From a virus, in the IMG/VR virus record IMGVR_UViG_3300028388_002249, positions 1 to 21,322 of that record: DNA of 21,322 bases. One strand, written 5' to 3'. Below the pieces are notes generated by a model, which did no database searches, was not told the origin of the DNA, and saw only the letters and a list, made by a program, of their open reading frames with translations. The translations under genes were made by a program, and so were the position numbers. How positions within the stretch are numbered: the first letter of the stretch is position 1; every line of letters begins with the position of its first letter. Positions 7,467-15,602 of this stretch are shown one piece after another.

Positions 7467-8143
7467 GCCGGCGGGTACTTCTGCTGGAGCAGGTAGCGCA
7501 TGGCGTCCAGGAACTGGTGCTGCAACTCGTCACCAGCACCTGGCAGCAGCCGGTCCCGCGTCTCGTTGCCGAACACCTGCGAGACTGATGGCCCGTAGGC
7601 CACCTCAAACTTGCCGCCCTGGCTGCCTACGCCTCTGCCAGCCTTGACGGCAGCGGACCGCTCGCCAGAGGACAGTCGCCGAACAATGCCAAGAGCCCGG
7701 CTCTTCGGCAGCACCATGTAAAACCACTCGCGGCCCATGACCTCTGTCTGGCCAGAAGGCTTGACCTTCACCCTGATGCCGCGCTTGGGTATGGGTGGCG
7801 GTCTCAGCCAGGACAGCTTGTCGCCTGATATCTGCGGATCGGTGCTGAACCGCGACAGCAGTATCCCTCTGCTCGGCACCTTAATGGCGCCAGACAAATC
7901 TGCCCGCGTGGCGCGCTTGAACGTCAGCTGTTTGTTGACGTACGCCGCCTTGAGCCGCACCTGCTCGCGTATCGCTTTGCTCGAGGCCGTCTTGACCTTC
8001 GGGCCCGCCTTGTTGATTGCAACACGCAGCGCCTCATCCGCATTGCCGCCGACGAACTCAAAGAAAGCGAGTGCATCGGCGACCTGCGCACGATCGACCT
8101 CTACCGTCGCCTCGATCACGGACACACCCCAAGGCACAGGCAC
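7463..8143 (-). CDS. Minor tail protein Z-like (head-tail joining)
   Basis: A protein of up to 226 residues. The motif series is that of phage minor tail protein Z (GPZ): DEALRVAINKAGPKVKTASSKAIREQV near the N-terminus, YVNKQLTFKRA, then IPKRGIRVKVKPSGQ and a C-terminal basic tail. In lambda gpZ acts at the tail end that meets the head. Two starts are possible: ATG at 8143 (28-bp overlap with the upstream gene) or GTG at 8125 (10-bp overlap, beginning VSVIEATVEVD). The second is the more economical but I cannot decide. It is followed by the gpU-like gene with a 4-bp overlap. Confidence 0.78.
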   Translation of the reverse strand: MPVPWGVSVIEATVEVDRAQVADALAFFEFVGGNADEALRVAINKAGPKVKTASSKAIREQVRLKAAYVNKQLTFKRATRADLSGAIKVPSRGILLSRFSTDPQISGDKLSWLRPPPIPKRGIRVKVKPSGQTEVMGREWFYMVLPKSRALGIVRRLSSGERSAAVKAGRGVGSQGGKFEVAYGPSVSQVFGNETRDRLLPGAGDELQHQFLDAMRYLLQQKYPPA

Positions 8144-8451
8144 TGGTGCACATATTCATCCGATGACAGGGTGCGCTGCACCTCAAGCACAGCGCCGCCG
8201 TCCATCTCGATCAGTGCGCCGCGCTGCGGCATTGCTGCGACATCTGCCCGCTGTATCGATACCAGTGTCTGCCCGCTGCTGATGTCCACCGCATCACCCC
8301 ACTGCGTGAGATTGTGAGACAGGATCGCGGTCACCTGCACCGGGCTCGACCTGGTCAGATCGTCATGCGCGTAGTAGGTCGCCTCGCCAGATCCGCCCAC
8401 AGCAGACAGGGTGCCAAATATCGTGCTGTGAGCGTCGGCGAAGACATCCAT
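8116..8451 (-). CDS. Head-tail joining / head closure protein (gpFII-like position)
   Basis: A 111-residue protein containing MDVFADAHSTIFGTLSAVG, then VTAILSHNLTQWGDAVD and QTLVSIQRADVAAMPQRGAL. The last segment, a beta-rich piece ending in an oxidisable Cys-x-Cys-x4-Cys tail (QCLCLGVCP), is unusual. Size and position between the decoration protein and gpZ match lambda gpFII-type joining proteins that complete the head for tail attachment. It starts 6 bp after the decoration-protein stop. Assignment is mainly positional. Confidence 0.65.
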   Translation of the reverse strand: MDVFADAHSTIFGTLSAVGGSGEATYYAHDDLTRSSPVQVTAILSHNLTQWGDAVDISSGQTLVSIQRADVAAMPQRGALIEMDGGAVLEVQRTLSSDEYVHQCLCLGVCP

Positions 8452-8457
8452 GGGCTA

Positions 8458-8793
8458 TCAAGCGCTCAGGCGCACCAGTCCAGATGCGGACGGGTTAGCG
8501 GCCGCCGCCACTGCATGACCGATCGCAAGGTTGGTACCTGTGTCGTCATCGGTGGTCGCCTCACCAGCAGAGACATCCCAGTAGATGACGGCGCCCTCAG
8601 CCCAGGCCTGCGCGCTGGTCTTTGGGAGAGCGAACACGCCGGTGCACTGACCCTCGAACGTCTCGGTCTCCGCAGCATCGCCGAGCGCCACTACAAAGAG
8701 CGCGCCGATCATGTAGCCGCCGCCGCTGGTCACGCCCCCAGAGGGCGCGGTCAGCGTGAGCACATTGCCGGGCTGGGTGTAGTTCGTTGCCAT
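8458..8793 (-). CDS. Capsid decoration protein, DUF2190 family
   Basis: A 111-residue protein of the small, Gly/Ala/Thr-rich DUF2190 type: MATNYTQPGNVLTLTAPSGG, GGGYMIGALFVVALGDAA, GVFALPKTSAQAWAEGAVIYWD and a final GHAVAAAANPSASGLVRL. Members are thought to decorate or cement capsids of phages with protease-processed shells. It lies 12 bp after the capsid fusion gene, the normal place for a decoration protein. The family match is clear at pattern level; function is from the family and context. Confidence 0.82.
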   Translation of the reverse strand: MATNYTQPGNVLTLTAPSGGVTSGGGYMIGALFVVALGDAAETETFEGQCTGVFALPKTSAQAWAEGAVIYWDVSAGEATTDDDTGTNLAIGHAVAAAANPSASGLVRLSA

Positions 8794-8805
8794 GATTCAG
8801 TCTCC

Positions 8806-10785
8806 TTATGCGCCGGCGTTGGTGACAGCGCCGCGGTAATCGATGGCACCGACACCGAAGTCGAGCCGCACTTTGTACTGCGCCCCGTCCACGTCGAAGC
8901 CGTCCTGGATCTCGAGATAGGGCGACTGGTTGCCGTCCAGGAACGCCACCTCGATGACGGGCGCCTCGGACGGATCCGCAAACGTGTAGAACCGGGTGCC
9001 GGACAGGCGCGGAGTGTCCACGATGTCGCGGAACAGCCCGCGGACCATGTTCGGGCGCTGCAGCTTGCCGGAGGTGTCAGGGTCGTACTCTGCGGCGTTG
9101 ATCACGCGCGCAGTGCCACCAAGACCCATGGGCACCAGAAGGACAGCCGGGCGCAGATCGAGGTAGTCATTGCCGCCGACATCCATCTGGCTGGCCAGCT
9201 TGACGCGCGCGTCCTCAATGCTGACAACTGCCAGCGCACCAGCAGAGCCGATGTTGCCGTGGTCAGCGTGGAACAGCGTCTTGCTGTCGCCCATCACCGG
9301 GCCTAGACCTGCGTTCTCGGCCAGCAGCGCGTATACCGCCGCCTCCACCGTGCGGGCCGCAGAGCGCCCCAGCATATTGGACAGGCCGAGGAAGGCGCTC
9401 AGGTCATCGTTGATGATCGCCTGGCGGGACAGGTTGATGATGTTGCCCACCGTCTTGGCGGAAATGCTGGCCTTCTCACCATCAGGGATGGTCTTGTTCG
9501 TGAACTCACCCAGCTCGCTGACGGTGTCCAGGTTGCCCAGGCTGCCAACGCGGTACCGGTTGTGAGCACGGAAGTCGCTTACGCTTCCTGTTGCGCAAAA
9601 TCGGCTCCAGGTGAGCGCAGCCGCGCCGTAGGATGCCTGCAGCGTCTTGTACATCGCCTCTTCGAGCAGCACCGGGAAGTCGGAGGTGCTCTGCGTGAAG
9701 GCGGCGCCGACGATCTTCAGCTGATCCATTCCGCGGGTGGATACGCCAGATGCCTCAACGCACTCGCGCGCAATGTCAAGCAGGCGATAACCGCGGTAAG
9801 GGTTGCCGTTGTCTGCCTTGACGCCCGCAACACCAGCACGCGCTAGCACTGCGTTCACTGCATCTGCGCGGCGCTCCTCGCGCTCGTTGAAGCGGGTCAC
9901 CACGTGACCCTGAATGGGCTCGGCGCCCTCTGCGAGCTTGGCGAGGATGCGCTCACCAGCAACGGCCGCGGTCACATGGTCATCATCCATGCACTGCGCC
10001 TTGAGCTCTGCCATGCCATCTCGCTCGGCGAAGGGCTCAAACTTTGCGGCCACCGCCTGGCGGCGCTCACGCTCTTCCTTCAAGGCCTGCGCCTTGATGG
10101 CCTCGAGATCGACGGCATCCGCCGCCGGCTTGTTGTCGGTAGGCATATTACCCTCCTGGTGTGTCGCGGCAGCCGCCGCACGAAATCGCGTATACCGCGA
10201 CAGATCAAAAACCTTGTGGATGTGCGCGGCCACAGGCAGCGCAGCCGTGACGGCATCGATAAGACCGGCGCTGGCCGCCTCATCTGCCGAGAAGTAGTGG
10301 TCCTCGCCATCGGTAAGCAAGCCGAGGATGTAGTCAGCGTCAACGTCAGTGCGCGCTGCGTAGGCGTTCGCCATCGCGCCCGCATATTTGTCGAGCACGT
10401 CGGCGTAATCGCGCATGCTCGTGCTGTTGCCGATAGACACGCCCCACGGCGCATGAATCATCAACAGCGCGTTCTCGGCCATCTGGACAGTGTCGCCGGC
10501 CATGGCGATCAGGCTGGCGATGGAGGCAGCGATGCCGTCAATCTCGACGTGTACTGCAGCAGGGTGCCGGCGAAGCGCGTTGTAGATGGCTAGCCCGTCG
10601 GTGACGCTGCCGCCATACGAGTTGACGCGGACGGTCAGGGTGTCAGCATCAAGCGCAGCCAGATCGCGCACAAACTCGCGAGCGGAGACGGTTTCATCGT
10701 CCCAGCCCTCGCCGATATCGCCGTAGATGAAGATCTCAGCCGCGCGAGGCGCTGCAGATGCCTTGATGGTAAATGGAGAGGTCAT
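8806..10785 (-). CDS. ClpP-like prohead protease fused to major capsid protein (Mu gpT-like)
   Basis: A 659-residue single frame. Residues about 15-200 form a ClpP-type serine protease: NSYGGSVTDGLAIYNAL, the nucleophile motif GIAAS (Ser88), MIHAPWG with His111, and EDHYFSADEAASAGLID carrying the likely acidic residue. Residues about 214-305 are charged and helical (EAIKAQALKEERERRQAV), as in scaffold or delta domains. Residues about 310-659 resemble the Mu gpT-type major head subunit: TSDFPVLLEEAMYKTLQ, LSRQAIINDDLSAFL, TLFHADHGNIG, ARVINAAEYDP. The protease would cut the scaffold during prohead maturation. A consensus Shine-Dalgarno and ATG occur in frame at codon 214, so a separate capsid product of 446 residues is likely. 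The gene start has GGGAGA nearby and a dyad element 45 bp upstream. Confidence 0.88.
   Translation of the reverse strand: MTSPFTIKASAAPRAAEIFIYGDIGEGWDDETVSAREFVRDLAALDADTLTVRVNSYGGSVTDGLAIYNALRRHPAAVHVEIDGIAASIASLIAMAGDTVQMAENALLMIHAPWGVSIGNSTSMRDYADVLDKYAGAMANAYAARTDVDADYILGLLTDGEDHYFSADEAASAGLIDAVTAALPVAAHIHKVFDLSRYTRFRAAAAATHQEGNMPTDNKPAADAVDLEAIKAQALKEERERRQAVAAKFEPFAERDGMAELKAQCMDDDHVTAAVAGERILAKLAEGAEPIQGHVVTRFNEREERRADAVNAVLARAGVAGVKADNGNPYRGYRLLDIARECVEASGVSTRGMDQLKIVGAAFTQSTSDFPVLLEEAMYKTLQASYGAAALTWSRFCATGSVSDFRAHNRYRVGSLGNLDTVSELGEFTNKTIPDGEKASISAKTVGNIINLSRQAIINDDLSAFLGLSNMLGRSAARTVEAAVYALLAENAGLGPVMGDSKTLFHADHGNIGSAGALAVVSIEDARVKLASQMDVGGNDYLDLRPAVLLVPMGLGGTARVINAAEYDPDTSGKLQRPNMVRGLFRDIVDTPRLSGTRFYTFADPSEAPVIEVAFLDGNQSPYLEIQDGFDVDGAQYKVRLDFGVGAIDYRGAVTNAGA
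10146..10157 (-). promoter_or_regulatory. Internal ribosome binding site and start for the capsid part
   Basis: On the minus strand AGGAGG at 10157-10152 is followed by a 5-base spacer and an in-frame ATG at 10146-10144 (product begins MPTDNKPAADAVD). It sits exactly between the protease domain and the charged scaffold-like segment. This is a better ribosome binding site than that of most genes in the window. It would yield a 446-residue scaffold-plus-capsid protein from inside the fusion gene. Confidence 0.75.
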
Positions 10786-10829
10786 GCCGGTCTCCCGATC
10801 AGGTTACCGGCAGTTTTCTACCCTACGGG

Positions 10830-10854
10830 TGAAATTGTTATCCCTTGGATTTCA
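10830..10854 (-). promoter_or_regulatory. Dyad element, copy 1 (upstream of protease-capsid operon)
   Basis: On the minus strand this reads TGAAATCCA, then AGGGA, then TAACAATTTCA. The outer arms TGAAAT and ATTTCA are inverted repeats separated by 13 bases. It shares 22 of 25 bases with the element at 18382-18406. It lies in the only 81-bp gap between the chitin-binding-like gene and the capsid gene, 45 bp above the capsid start. An operator for a dimeric regulator or a promoter element is inferred. Confidence 0.7.
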
Positions 10855-10866
10855 GTATTGCGAGCG

Positions 10867-11859
10867 TCACTCCACCAACTGCCAGCCTGCGGGATAACCC
10901 GTGGGCGACCACGAATTGTTGTCGATGACAGACTCATAAACTGAGCCATTGAAGGTTACTCGATCGCCCGTGTTGTATATGTCGTGCGAGCCTGTGGGCT
11001 GCACCCACTCATCAGGCCGCTGCCCGTGGCCATGGCCACCAGAGCCAACGCGCAATGGTGTGAACAGGCTGGCAGCAGTAGCTGGTGTCCAGTCTGCTTG
11101 GCTGGTGTGGGCCTGCAGTACCCGATAAGGCACGTCACCCACGCGTACTATGTCGCCTATGGCATACGCCTGATTGACTGCCCATTCGTCGTACAGGTAG
11201 GCCAGCGCGGCCTTGTCCTCGTCGGGTAGCGCGTCAATCTTTGCTGCGATCTGCTCACGCAAGACCAGCGTGGAAGCGATCGCTTCCGCTTGCGGGCCTT
11301 TGATCTTTGCCTGGTAAGCGCCCTTCTCGGCATCGGTCAGGGCGACGATCTGCCAGTCGTATGTGCGTGTTCGGCTTCCAGCATCGAAAAGATCACCGCG
11401 CAGCTTGATAGCGCCGGCATCCATAAGCTGCGCTACGCCAGCAACGCGCTGCGCATACGCCGCCCTTGCCTCTGGCTCCATCTGCACGCCATTGAGCTGC
11501 TCGTGGGATGTGCGCACAGACAGTGCAATCGCAAACTCGCACAGGCGCATCACGTCGCTCAGCAGATCGTGCACATCGCCTACATCCAGCTCGATGCGTT
11601 TGCGCACCACATCCTTTGCGATGCGAACCGGGCGGGTCATCTTGAGCGCCTCAAATAGCGCAGGTGTCATCTCTGCCTCTTGCCACGCAATCTCCGCCGG
11701 CTGCTCCGGTAGTGTTACGTCAGCTGGCACAGAGACGTAGCGCCAGCCATCGATCTCGCCGAGCTCGATGGCCTGCGGCTCATCGGAATCTGCGTTCACA
11801 AACCGCAGCGTGTACCCGTTAGGACCAGGGACTGTGTGTGTCTGATAGCGGTAGATCAT
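10867..11859 (-). CDS. Tail fiber-associated protein with two C-terminal chitin-binding-like modules
   Basis: A 330-residue protein. Residues 1-90 look like a fiber-accessory or attachment domain (MIYRYQTHTVPGPNGYTLRF, then ELGEIDGWRYVSVPADV). The middle is helical. The C-terminus carries two modules of the CBM5/12 (ChiC-like) type: NQAYAIGDIVRVGDVPYRVL with HTSQADWTP, and DIYNTGDRVTFNGSVYES with NSWSPTGYPAGWQL. Such modules bind polysaccharides. A Gly-His stretch (GSGGHGHGQ) separates them. The start has GAGGAG six bases upstream. It is encoded next to the large fiber, on the other side of the HNH gene, and may assist fiber assembly or supply extra glycan binding; the exact role is inferred. 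Confidence 0.65.
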   Translation of the reverse strand: MIYRYQTHTVPGPNGYTLRFVNADSDEPQAIELGEIDGWRYVSVPADVTLPEQPAEIAWQEAEMTPALFEALKMTRPVRIAKDVVRKRIELDVGDVHDLLSDVMRLCEFAIALSVRTSHEQLNGVQMEPEARAAYAQRVAGVAQLMDAGAIKLRGDLFDAGSRTRTYDWQIVALTDAEKGAYQAKIKGPQAEAIASTLVLREQIAAKIDALPDEDKAALAYLYDEWAVNQAYAIGDIVRVGDVPYRVLQAHTSQADWTPATAASLFTPLRVGSGGHGHGQRPDEWVQPTGSHDIYNTGDRVTFNGSVYESVIDNNSWSPTGYPAGWQLVE

Positions 11860-11886
11860 CGCGTGCTCCTCGCCTTAGCATAGTTG

Positions 11887-11895
11887 TGGTATGAT
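11887..11895 (+). promoter_or_regulatory. Possible extended -10 promoter for the HNH gene
   Basis: TGGTATGAT fits an extended -10 (TG-N-TATGAT), 33 bases before the HNH start. No convincing -35 box lies at the right distance. The 68-bp gap between two divergent genes is the only place where a promoter for this lone plus-strand gene can lie. Confidence 0.35.
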
Positions 11896-11927
11896 GGTGC
11901 GGAATCCATAGTTAACAGGTTGCCGCC

Positions 11928-12572
11928 ATGCCACGAGGAAAGGACGTAACCGGGCAAAAGTCCAACCGGCTTCTTGCTATTCGGCGAGTAGGCACAAACC
12001 ACAGAGGCCAAGCCATCTGGCTCTACGATTGCGATTGCGGCAAACAAATCACCACCGTCCAATCTGAAGTTACGCGAGGCAGAACACGGTCCTGCGGCTG
12101 TCTCGGCTTGGAGCAAAGGCGAAGAGCTGCAAAGAGCCGACAGCACGAATACAGCCGCGCAAACTGGACGCGCGAGCGCAGAACCTGGGAAGGTATGATC
12201 GGCAGGTGCACCAATCCAAATTACCCGGGATATGAGCGCTATGGCGCGAGAGGCATTCGCGTCTGCGAGCGATGGATGAAATCCTTCAAAAGTTTTGCGG
12301 TTGACATGGGCAGACGGCCCGAAGGGTGCACTCTCGACAGGATCGACAACAGCGGCGACTACACCCCCGAAAACTGCCGATGGGCAACCACCAGCGAGCA
12401 GAACAACAATACCCGCGTCAACCGCCACGCCACCATCGATGGTCGCACACAGACCGTCCAGCAGTGGTGCCACGAGCTCGGCGTAGATAGCGCACTGGTC
12501 TACAACCGCCTGCATCGCGGCTGGAGCGAAGCGGACGCCATTCTGACTCCTAACCTCAGACATAGCGCTTAA
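11928..12572 (+). CDS. HNH homing-type endonuclease
   Basis: A 214-residue protein and the only plus-strand gene in the window. The N-terminus has paired cysteines (C35-x-C37 and C56-x-C58 in WLYDCDCGK and SCGCL) that could bind zinc. Residues about 85-163 hold the phage HNH pattern: WEGMIGRCTNPNYPGYERYG, RGIRVCERW, LDRIDNSGDYTPENCRWAT and SEQNNNTR. Residues about 170-205 (QQWCHELGVDSALVYNRLHRGWS) look like a helix-turn-helix for DNA binding. Such free-standing genes spread between phages by cutting alleles that lack them. Its TAA overlaps the stop of the convergent fiber gene by 4 bp (TTAA). Orientation and position mark it as a mobile insertion between two receptor-module genes. Family is clear; target is unknown. 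Confidence 0.88.
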   Translation: MPRGKDVTGQKSNRLLAIRRVGTNHRGQAIWLYDCDCGKQITTVQSEVTRGRTRSCGCLGLEQRRRAAKSRQHEYSRANWTRERRTWEGMIGRCTNPNYPGYERYGARGIRVCERWMKSFKSFAVDMGRRPEGCTLDRIDNSGDYTPENCRWATTSEQNNNTRVNRHATIDGRTQTVQQWCHELGVDSALVYNRLHRGWSEADAILTPNLRHSA

Positions 12573-14407
12573 CTGCTCGGGGCGGGACGGGCAGCGCGCC
12601 ACCCGTAGATCGTGCTGCCAATCGACCGGCTGCTGCGCCAATGCCGGTAGAACACGCCGGCGCTGACGCTAAAGCTCCAGTGGCCGGCACAGGGCACGAA
12701 GAGGTTCGCGCGGTTGTACTGATAGCAATAGTCCTGGCCGAACAGGCTGGTGCCGCTTGCCGACATCGCGTCCGTGTCTTGCTGTATGCCGCACGCTGTC
12801 CGCAGCCAGCCAGCGCCGCTCGTCGCCTCGTCAAACACCTGGTTCGTCCCATTGCCGAAGTACACTGCGCCGGTGGCGCTACCCCATGGCAGCAGCCCGG
12901 TCTGCAGGTCGTACAGTGTCGCCAGGTGCGCTGCGTTACCCCACGCATCATTCGTCGAATTCCAGCCGGCCTTCAGGTCAGCTGCCGCAACAGACTCCTT
13001 GAGCGCGTACACATCACCGCTGGCCACCTGTGCCGTATCGGTCGCACTGGATCCGGGCGATGTGATACCCAGTGCCACCTGGAACATCGAGCCATTCACG
13101 TCGGCGATACCGCAGCTCTGCCCATTGTGCGTAGTCTTAGCAAATGGCGAGCCGCTGCCGGTCTGCGGTTTGTTCGCATTGCCAGAGTCGCCCGCGGTGG
13201 CGAATGTCACGCCAGAGTCATCGACGTCCGACAGCGCATTGTTGTTGCAGCCCTTCGGGTAGTTGGTCGTGCCGGCGGCGTCATACCATGCACAGTGCGT
13301 AGAGCTGCTGGATGCCTGCGCGTGCGCCAAGCTGAGCAGCGCCACCGCGGACACTTGGAACACTGTGTGGCAGTGGAACCCGGCGCCACGGGCTCGACTC
13401 AGCATCACGGCGTCTGCGAGGATGCCCGTGCACGTGCCGTCCGGCGTGACCATGCCATTGCTGTTCGTGTAGTTGGCGTCGGTTGTGAGCGATATGGGCA
13501 CCCCGTTTTTGACCGACTTGCAGGATGTGCTGCCATCCTTGCTCGCCAGATACTTGTCGTAGAAAAATCCGTCCAGCACCTGCCCGCCGTCGATGAATGC
13601 GCGATGCATCGCGTAGCCTGCAGCATTCGCGGCGGCCTCGTCGGCGTAGGTGTCTATGCCCTTCACATCGATGCTGTTGGCGCCGTAGTCACCATAGGTC
13701 GGATTGCTCGCATGGCCGATGCGGTAATAAAACCGCGGCACGAAGCACATGATGCTGCCGTCCGTGTACTGATAGTTGCCGTAGTTGTCTGATGCAGGGT
13801 CCGTGGTGCCCGTCATTTCAGAGAACCCGGACGGCAGGTTGGTAGCCACGCCCACACCGAAGCCCTGGGTGCCAGGCGCGCCGATCAGTCCACCGAATGT
13901 CGCCGCAGTGGCGAATGACGAGGCGGCGGACCACTCAGACGACCCATTGTTGGTGCCGTTGTGGCGCACGCGGACGTAATAGGTCTGGGACGTGGACAGG
14001 CCGGACACATCCCAGCTGGTCAGGTTTGATGTGTCTGCTGTGGACTGTGAGACGATGGACGTAAAGCCGGCATCGGTGGCGAGCTGCCAGTCGCTGGATG
14101 CGTGCGTATCCGACAGGCCTGACCAGCCGAATGCGCTGCTGGTGATCGTCACACTGCCCATCTGGTCGACCGCGCCATTGGATGGCGATGTGATGCTGGG
14201 TGTATCTACGCCCAGCGCCACAGTAGATGCGCTCACCTCGGCCCAAGCGCCGGCGCCAAGCGATGCACCCACATGCCGCGCCCTGAACGTGTAAGCAGTG
14301 CCCGGCGTGATCTCGCCGGCAGTAATCGATAGCAAATTGACTGTGTCGCCCAGACTCTGCCAGACGACAGACGCGCCATCGAGGATCTGCCAGGTCGACG
14401 TATATGT
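12569..14407 (-). CDS. Tail fiber, C-terminal part: Fn3-like repeats and C-type-lectin/FGE-like variable domain
   Basis: This frame has a usable start at 14335 (a TTG codon), but coherent protein sequence extends back to about 14407 ([16 protein letters not shown]), so it is the continuation of the upstream fiber frame. It holds one truncated and one full Fn3-like repeat ([11 protein letters not shown], then [19 protein letters not shown]). A domain seen in many phage tail proteins follows: [55 protein letters not shown] and [20 protein letters not shown], resembling the formylglycine-generating-enzyme/C-type-lectin fold. The last 31 codons before the end show the pattern of a retroelement-diversified region. 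Joined with the upstream frame the fiber would be about 1010 residues. Receptor binding is the likely role. Confidence 0.8.
   Translation of the reverse strand, partial: TYTSTWQILDGASVVWQSLGDTVNLLSITAGEITPGTAYTFRARHVGASLGAGAWAEVSASTVALGVDTPSITSPSNGAVDQMGSVTITSSAFGWSGLSDTHASSDWQLATDAGFTSIVSQSTADTSNLTSWDVSGLSTSQTYYVRVRHNGTNNGSSEWSAASSFATAATFGGLIGAPGTQGFGVGVATNLPSGFSEMTGTTDPASDNYGNYQYTDGSIMCFVPRFYYRIGHASNPTYGDYGANSIDVKGIDTYADEAAANAAGYAMHRAFIDGGQVLDGFFYDKYLASKDGSTSCKSVKNGVPISLTTDANYTNSNGMVTPDGTCTGILADAVMLSRARGAGFHCHTVFQVSAVALLSLAHAQASSSSTHCAWYDAAGTTNYPKGCNNNALSDVDDSGVTFATAGDSGNANKPQTGSGSPFAKTTHNGQSCGIADVNGSMFQVALGITSPGSSATDTAQVASGDVYALKESVAAADLKAGWNSTNDAWGNAAHLATLYDLQTGLLPWGSATGAVYFGNGTNQVFDEATSGAGWLRTACGIQQDTDAMSASGTSLFGQDYCYQYNRANLFVPCAGHWSFSVSAGVFYRHWRSSRSIGSTIYGWRAARPAPSS
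12590..12682 (-). other. Candidate DGR variable region at fiber C-terminus
   Basis: These 31 codons run from [11 protein letters not shown] to GWRAA. Fixed positions (W, AGVF, R, W, R-S, G, T, GWRAA) mostly use codons without adenine as a target. The intervening positions S, F, S, S, Y, H, R, S, S, I, S, I and Y are all NNC or NNT codons. They are what AAC/AAT template codons give after adenine-specific mutagenesis. No template repeat or reverse transcriptase is in the window, so the call is inference. Confidence 0.5.
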
Positions 14408-15602
14408 CAGCAGTGGTGAACGCCACAGGCGCAGACTCGGCAGACCACCCGAGGATCGCGCCTTTGTGCTGCACGGTCACGCTGTAGAGGGTGTCGCCAC
14501 TTAGCGTGGGCGGGACGTAGGACACCAGGCCCGACACCTCGCCACTGTCGTGCACGATGGAGCCGCCAGAACTGACCCGCCAGCGGGAGGCCTCGTGTGT
14601 ATCTGCAACGCCGACCGCCTCAAACGCCGAGGACTCGATGACCGGAGACCACGCTATACCTGTGGCGCCGTCAATAGGCGCTGTGATGCTGGGTGTAAGC
14701 ACCCCCGCAGGCAGCACGTCCACGACAAAATCTGCCTGCACGCCGTCTGCGGTCACTGATAGCGTGATCTCGCCGGACGTGGCGGGCGCCGTGAGCGTGA
14801 GCGTGTCGCCCGCCAGGCTGACAGTGCCGCTGCTGACCTGCACTAGATAGGACGAAAATGCGTTGTAGTTTGTGATCAAGTACTCGCCGACCTGACTGGC
14901 GTAGATCTCTGTGCTGCCAGATAGCGTCACTGCGGATCCGCCGCCAGATGCTGGGTCGATCCACTGCGTATCAAAGTCGGTACCGCTTGCCTTTGCGAGC
15001 ACCTGCCCGGTGGTACCGCCGATCGGCACACCCTCGCCTGCCGGACCCTGCGGGCCTGTCGCACCGGTCTCGCCCTGAGGGCCTGTCGCACCGGCCGGCC
15101 CGACCTCACCTTGCGGACCCGCTGGCCCCTGCGGGCCATCGATGCTGCCCACCAGAGACCACGCGCCAGCCGCTTTCGCGAAAACGTCACCGCTGGTGGT
15201 GTTGAGGTAGTAATCACCATCAGCGCCAGTTGCTGGCGCCGGGTCCGTCGTGCCGTCGTGCCATGTGGTACCCGGGTCGCCCTTAGGACCGGCGGGGCCA
15301 GCATCACCTTGTGGGCCAGCAGGCCCGGCGGGCCCAGCAGGACCGGTATCACCGGCAGGCCCAGCAGCACCAGTGTCGCCTTGCGGGCCGGCAGGGCCTG
15401 TAGCGCCAACAGGACCGTCTGGACCAGCAGGCCCCCGCATGCCGCCATAGCTGAGCGCAGCCCACGCGGTCGTGCCATCGCCCACCTTGAACTGGTCTGT
15501 GTCGAGCTCAAGCCCGATCTCGCCCTCGGCAAGCGTGGGATTTGCCGATGTCCAGTTTGCCGCTGTATCCCTGCGCAGCTGGATTCGGGTGAATGTGCTC
15601 AA
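13935..15602 (-). CDS. Tail fiber, N-terminal part: Mtd-like N-terminus, collagen repeats, Fn3-like domain
   Basis: The first 50 residues ([41 protein letters not shown]) match the N-terminal domain of the major tropism determinant (Mtd) of Bordetella phage BPP-1, a virion-anchoring beta domain. Two collagen-like Gly-x-y tracts follow (about residues 55-110 and 153-190) flanking a [19 protein letters not shown] module. An Ig-like and an Fn3-like repeat come next ([12 protein letters not shown], then [10 protein letters not shown] and [13 protein letters not shown]). After about residue 398 (VAFTTAD) the frame loses sense and ends at 13935, while the +1 frame continues the Fn3-like pattern. 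The start overlaps the upstream collagen-like gene by 4 bp. The fiber is encoded between portal and capsid genes, away from the tail cluster. Confidence 0.82.
   Translation of the reverse strand: MSTFTRIQLRRDTAANWTSANPTLAEGEIGLELDTDQFKVGDGTTAWAALSYGGMRGPAGPDGPVGATGPAGPQGDTGAAGPAGDTGPAGPAGPAGPQGDAGPAGPKGDPGTTWHDGTTDPAPATGADGDYYLNTTSGDVFAKAAGAWSLVGSIDGPQGPAGPQGEVGPAGATGPQGETGATGPQGPAGEGVPIGGTTGQVLAKASGTDFDTQWIDPASGGGSAVTLSGSTEIYASQVGEYLITNYNAFSSYLVQVSSGTVSLAGDTLTLTAPATSGEITLSVTADGVQADFVVDVLPAGVLTPSITAPIDGATGIAWSPVIESSAFEAVGVADTHEASRWRVSSGGSIVHDSGEVSGLVSYVPPTLSGDTLYSVTVQHKGAILGWSAESAPVAFTTADIYVDLADPRWRVCRLAESGRHSQFAIDYCRRDHAGHCLHVQGAACGCIAWRRRLGRGERIYCGAGRRYTQHHIAIQWRGRPDGQCDDHQQRIRLVRPVGYARIQRLAARHRCRLYVHRLTVHSRHIKPDQLGCVRPVHVPDLLRPRAPQRHQQWVV

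Noticed and set aside
8314-10593. Two plus-strand open frames (about 330 and 229 codons) opposite the capsid-protease fusion and decoration gene
   Set aside because: Both are antisense to firmly assigned head genes and show no family pattern.
10829-10843. GGATAACAATTTCAC on the minus strand, identical to part of the E. coli lac operator region; the copy near 18382 is similar
   Set aside because: The match covers only one half of the operator, the left half differs, both copies are embedded in phage genes without other vector sequence, and the shared unit is the phage-specific 25-bp dyad. A chance resemblance is more likely than a LacI site or cloning-vector contamination.
11856-12641. Long open minus-strand frame of 261 codons across the HNH gene
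   Set aside because: It is antisense to a clear HNH endonuclease, has no domain pattern, and its composition follows from the opposite codons.
12641-13792. Plus-strand open frame of 383 codons opposite the fiber
   Set aside because: Antisense shadow of the fiber coding sequence; low-complexity Ala/Arg/Val composition and no recognisable domain.
15100-15450. Gly-rich repeat region that might be read as a DNA tandem repeat or CRISPR-like array
   Set aside because: The repetition is explained by Gly-x-y collagen-like codons; spacing is irregular and there are no spacers.
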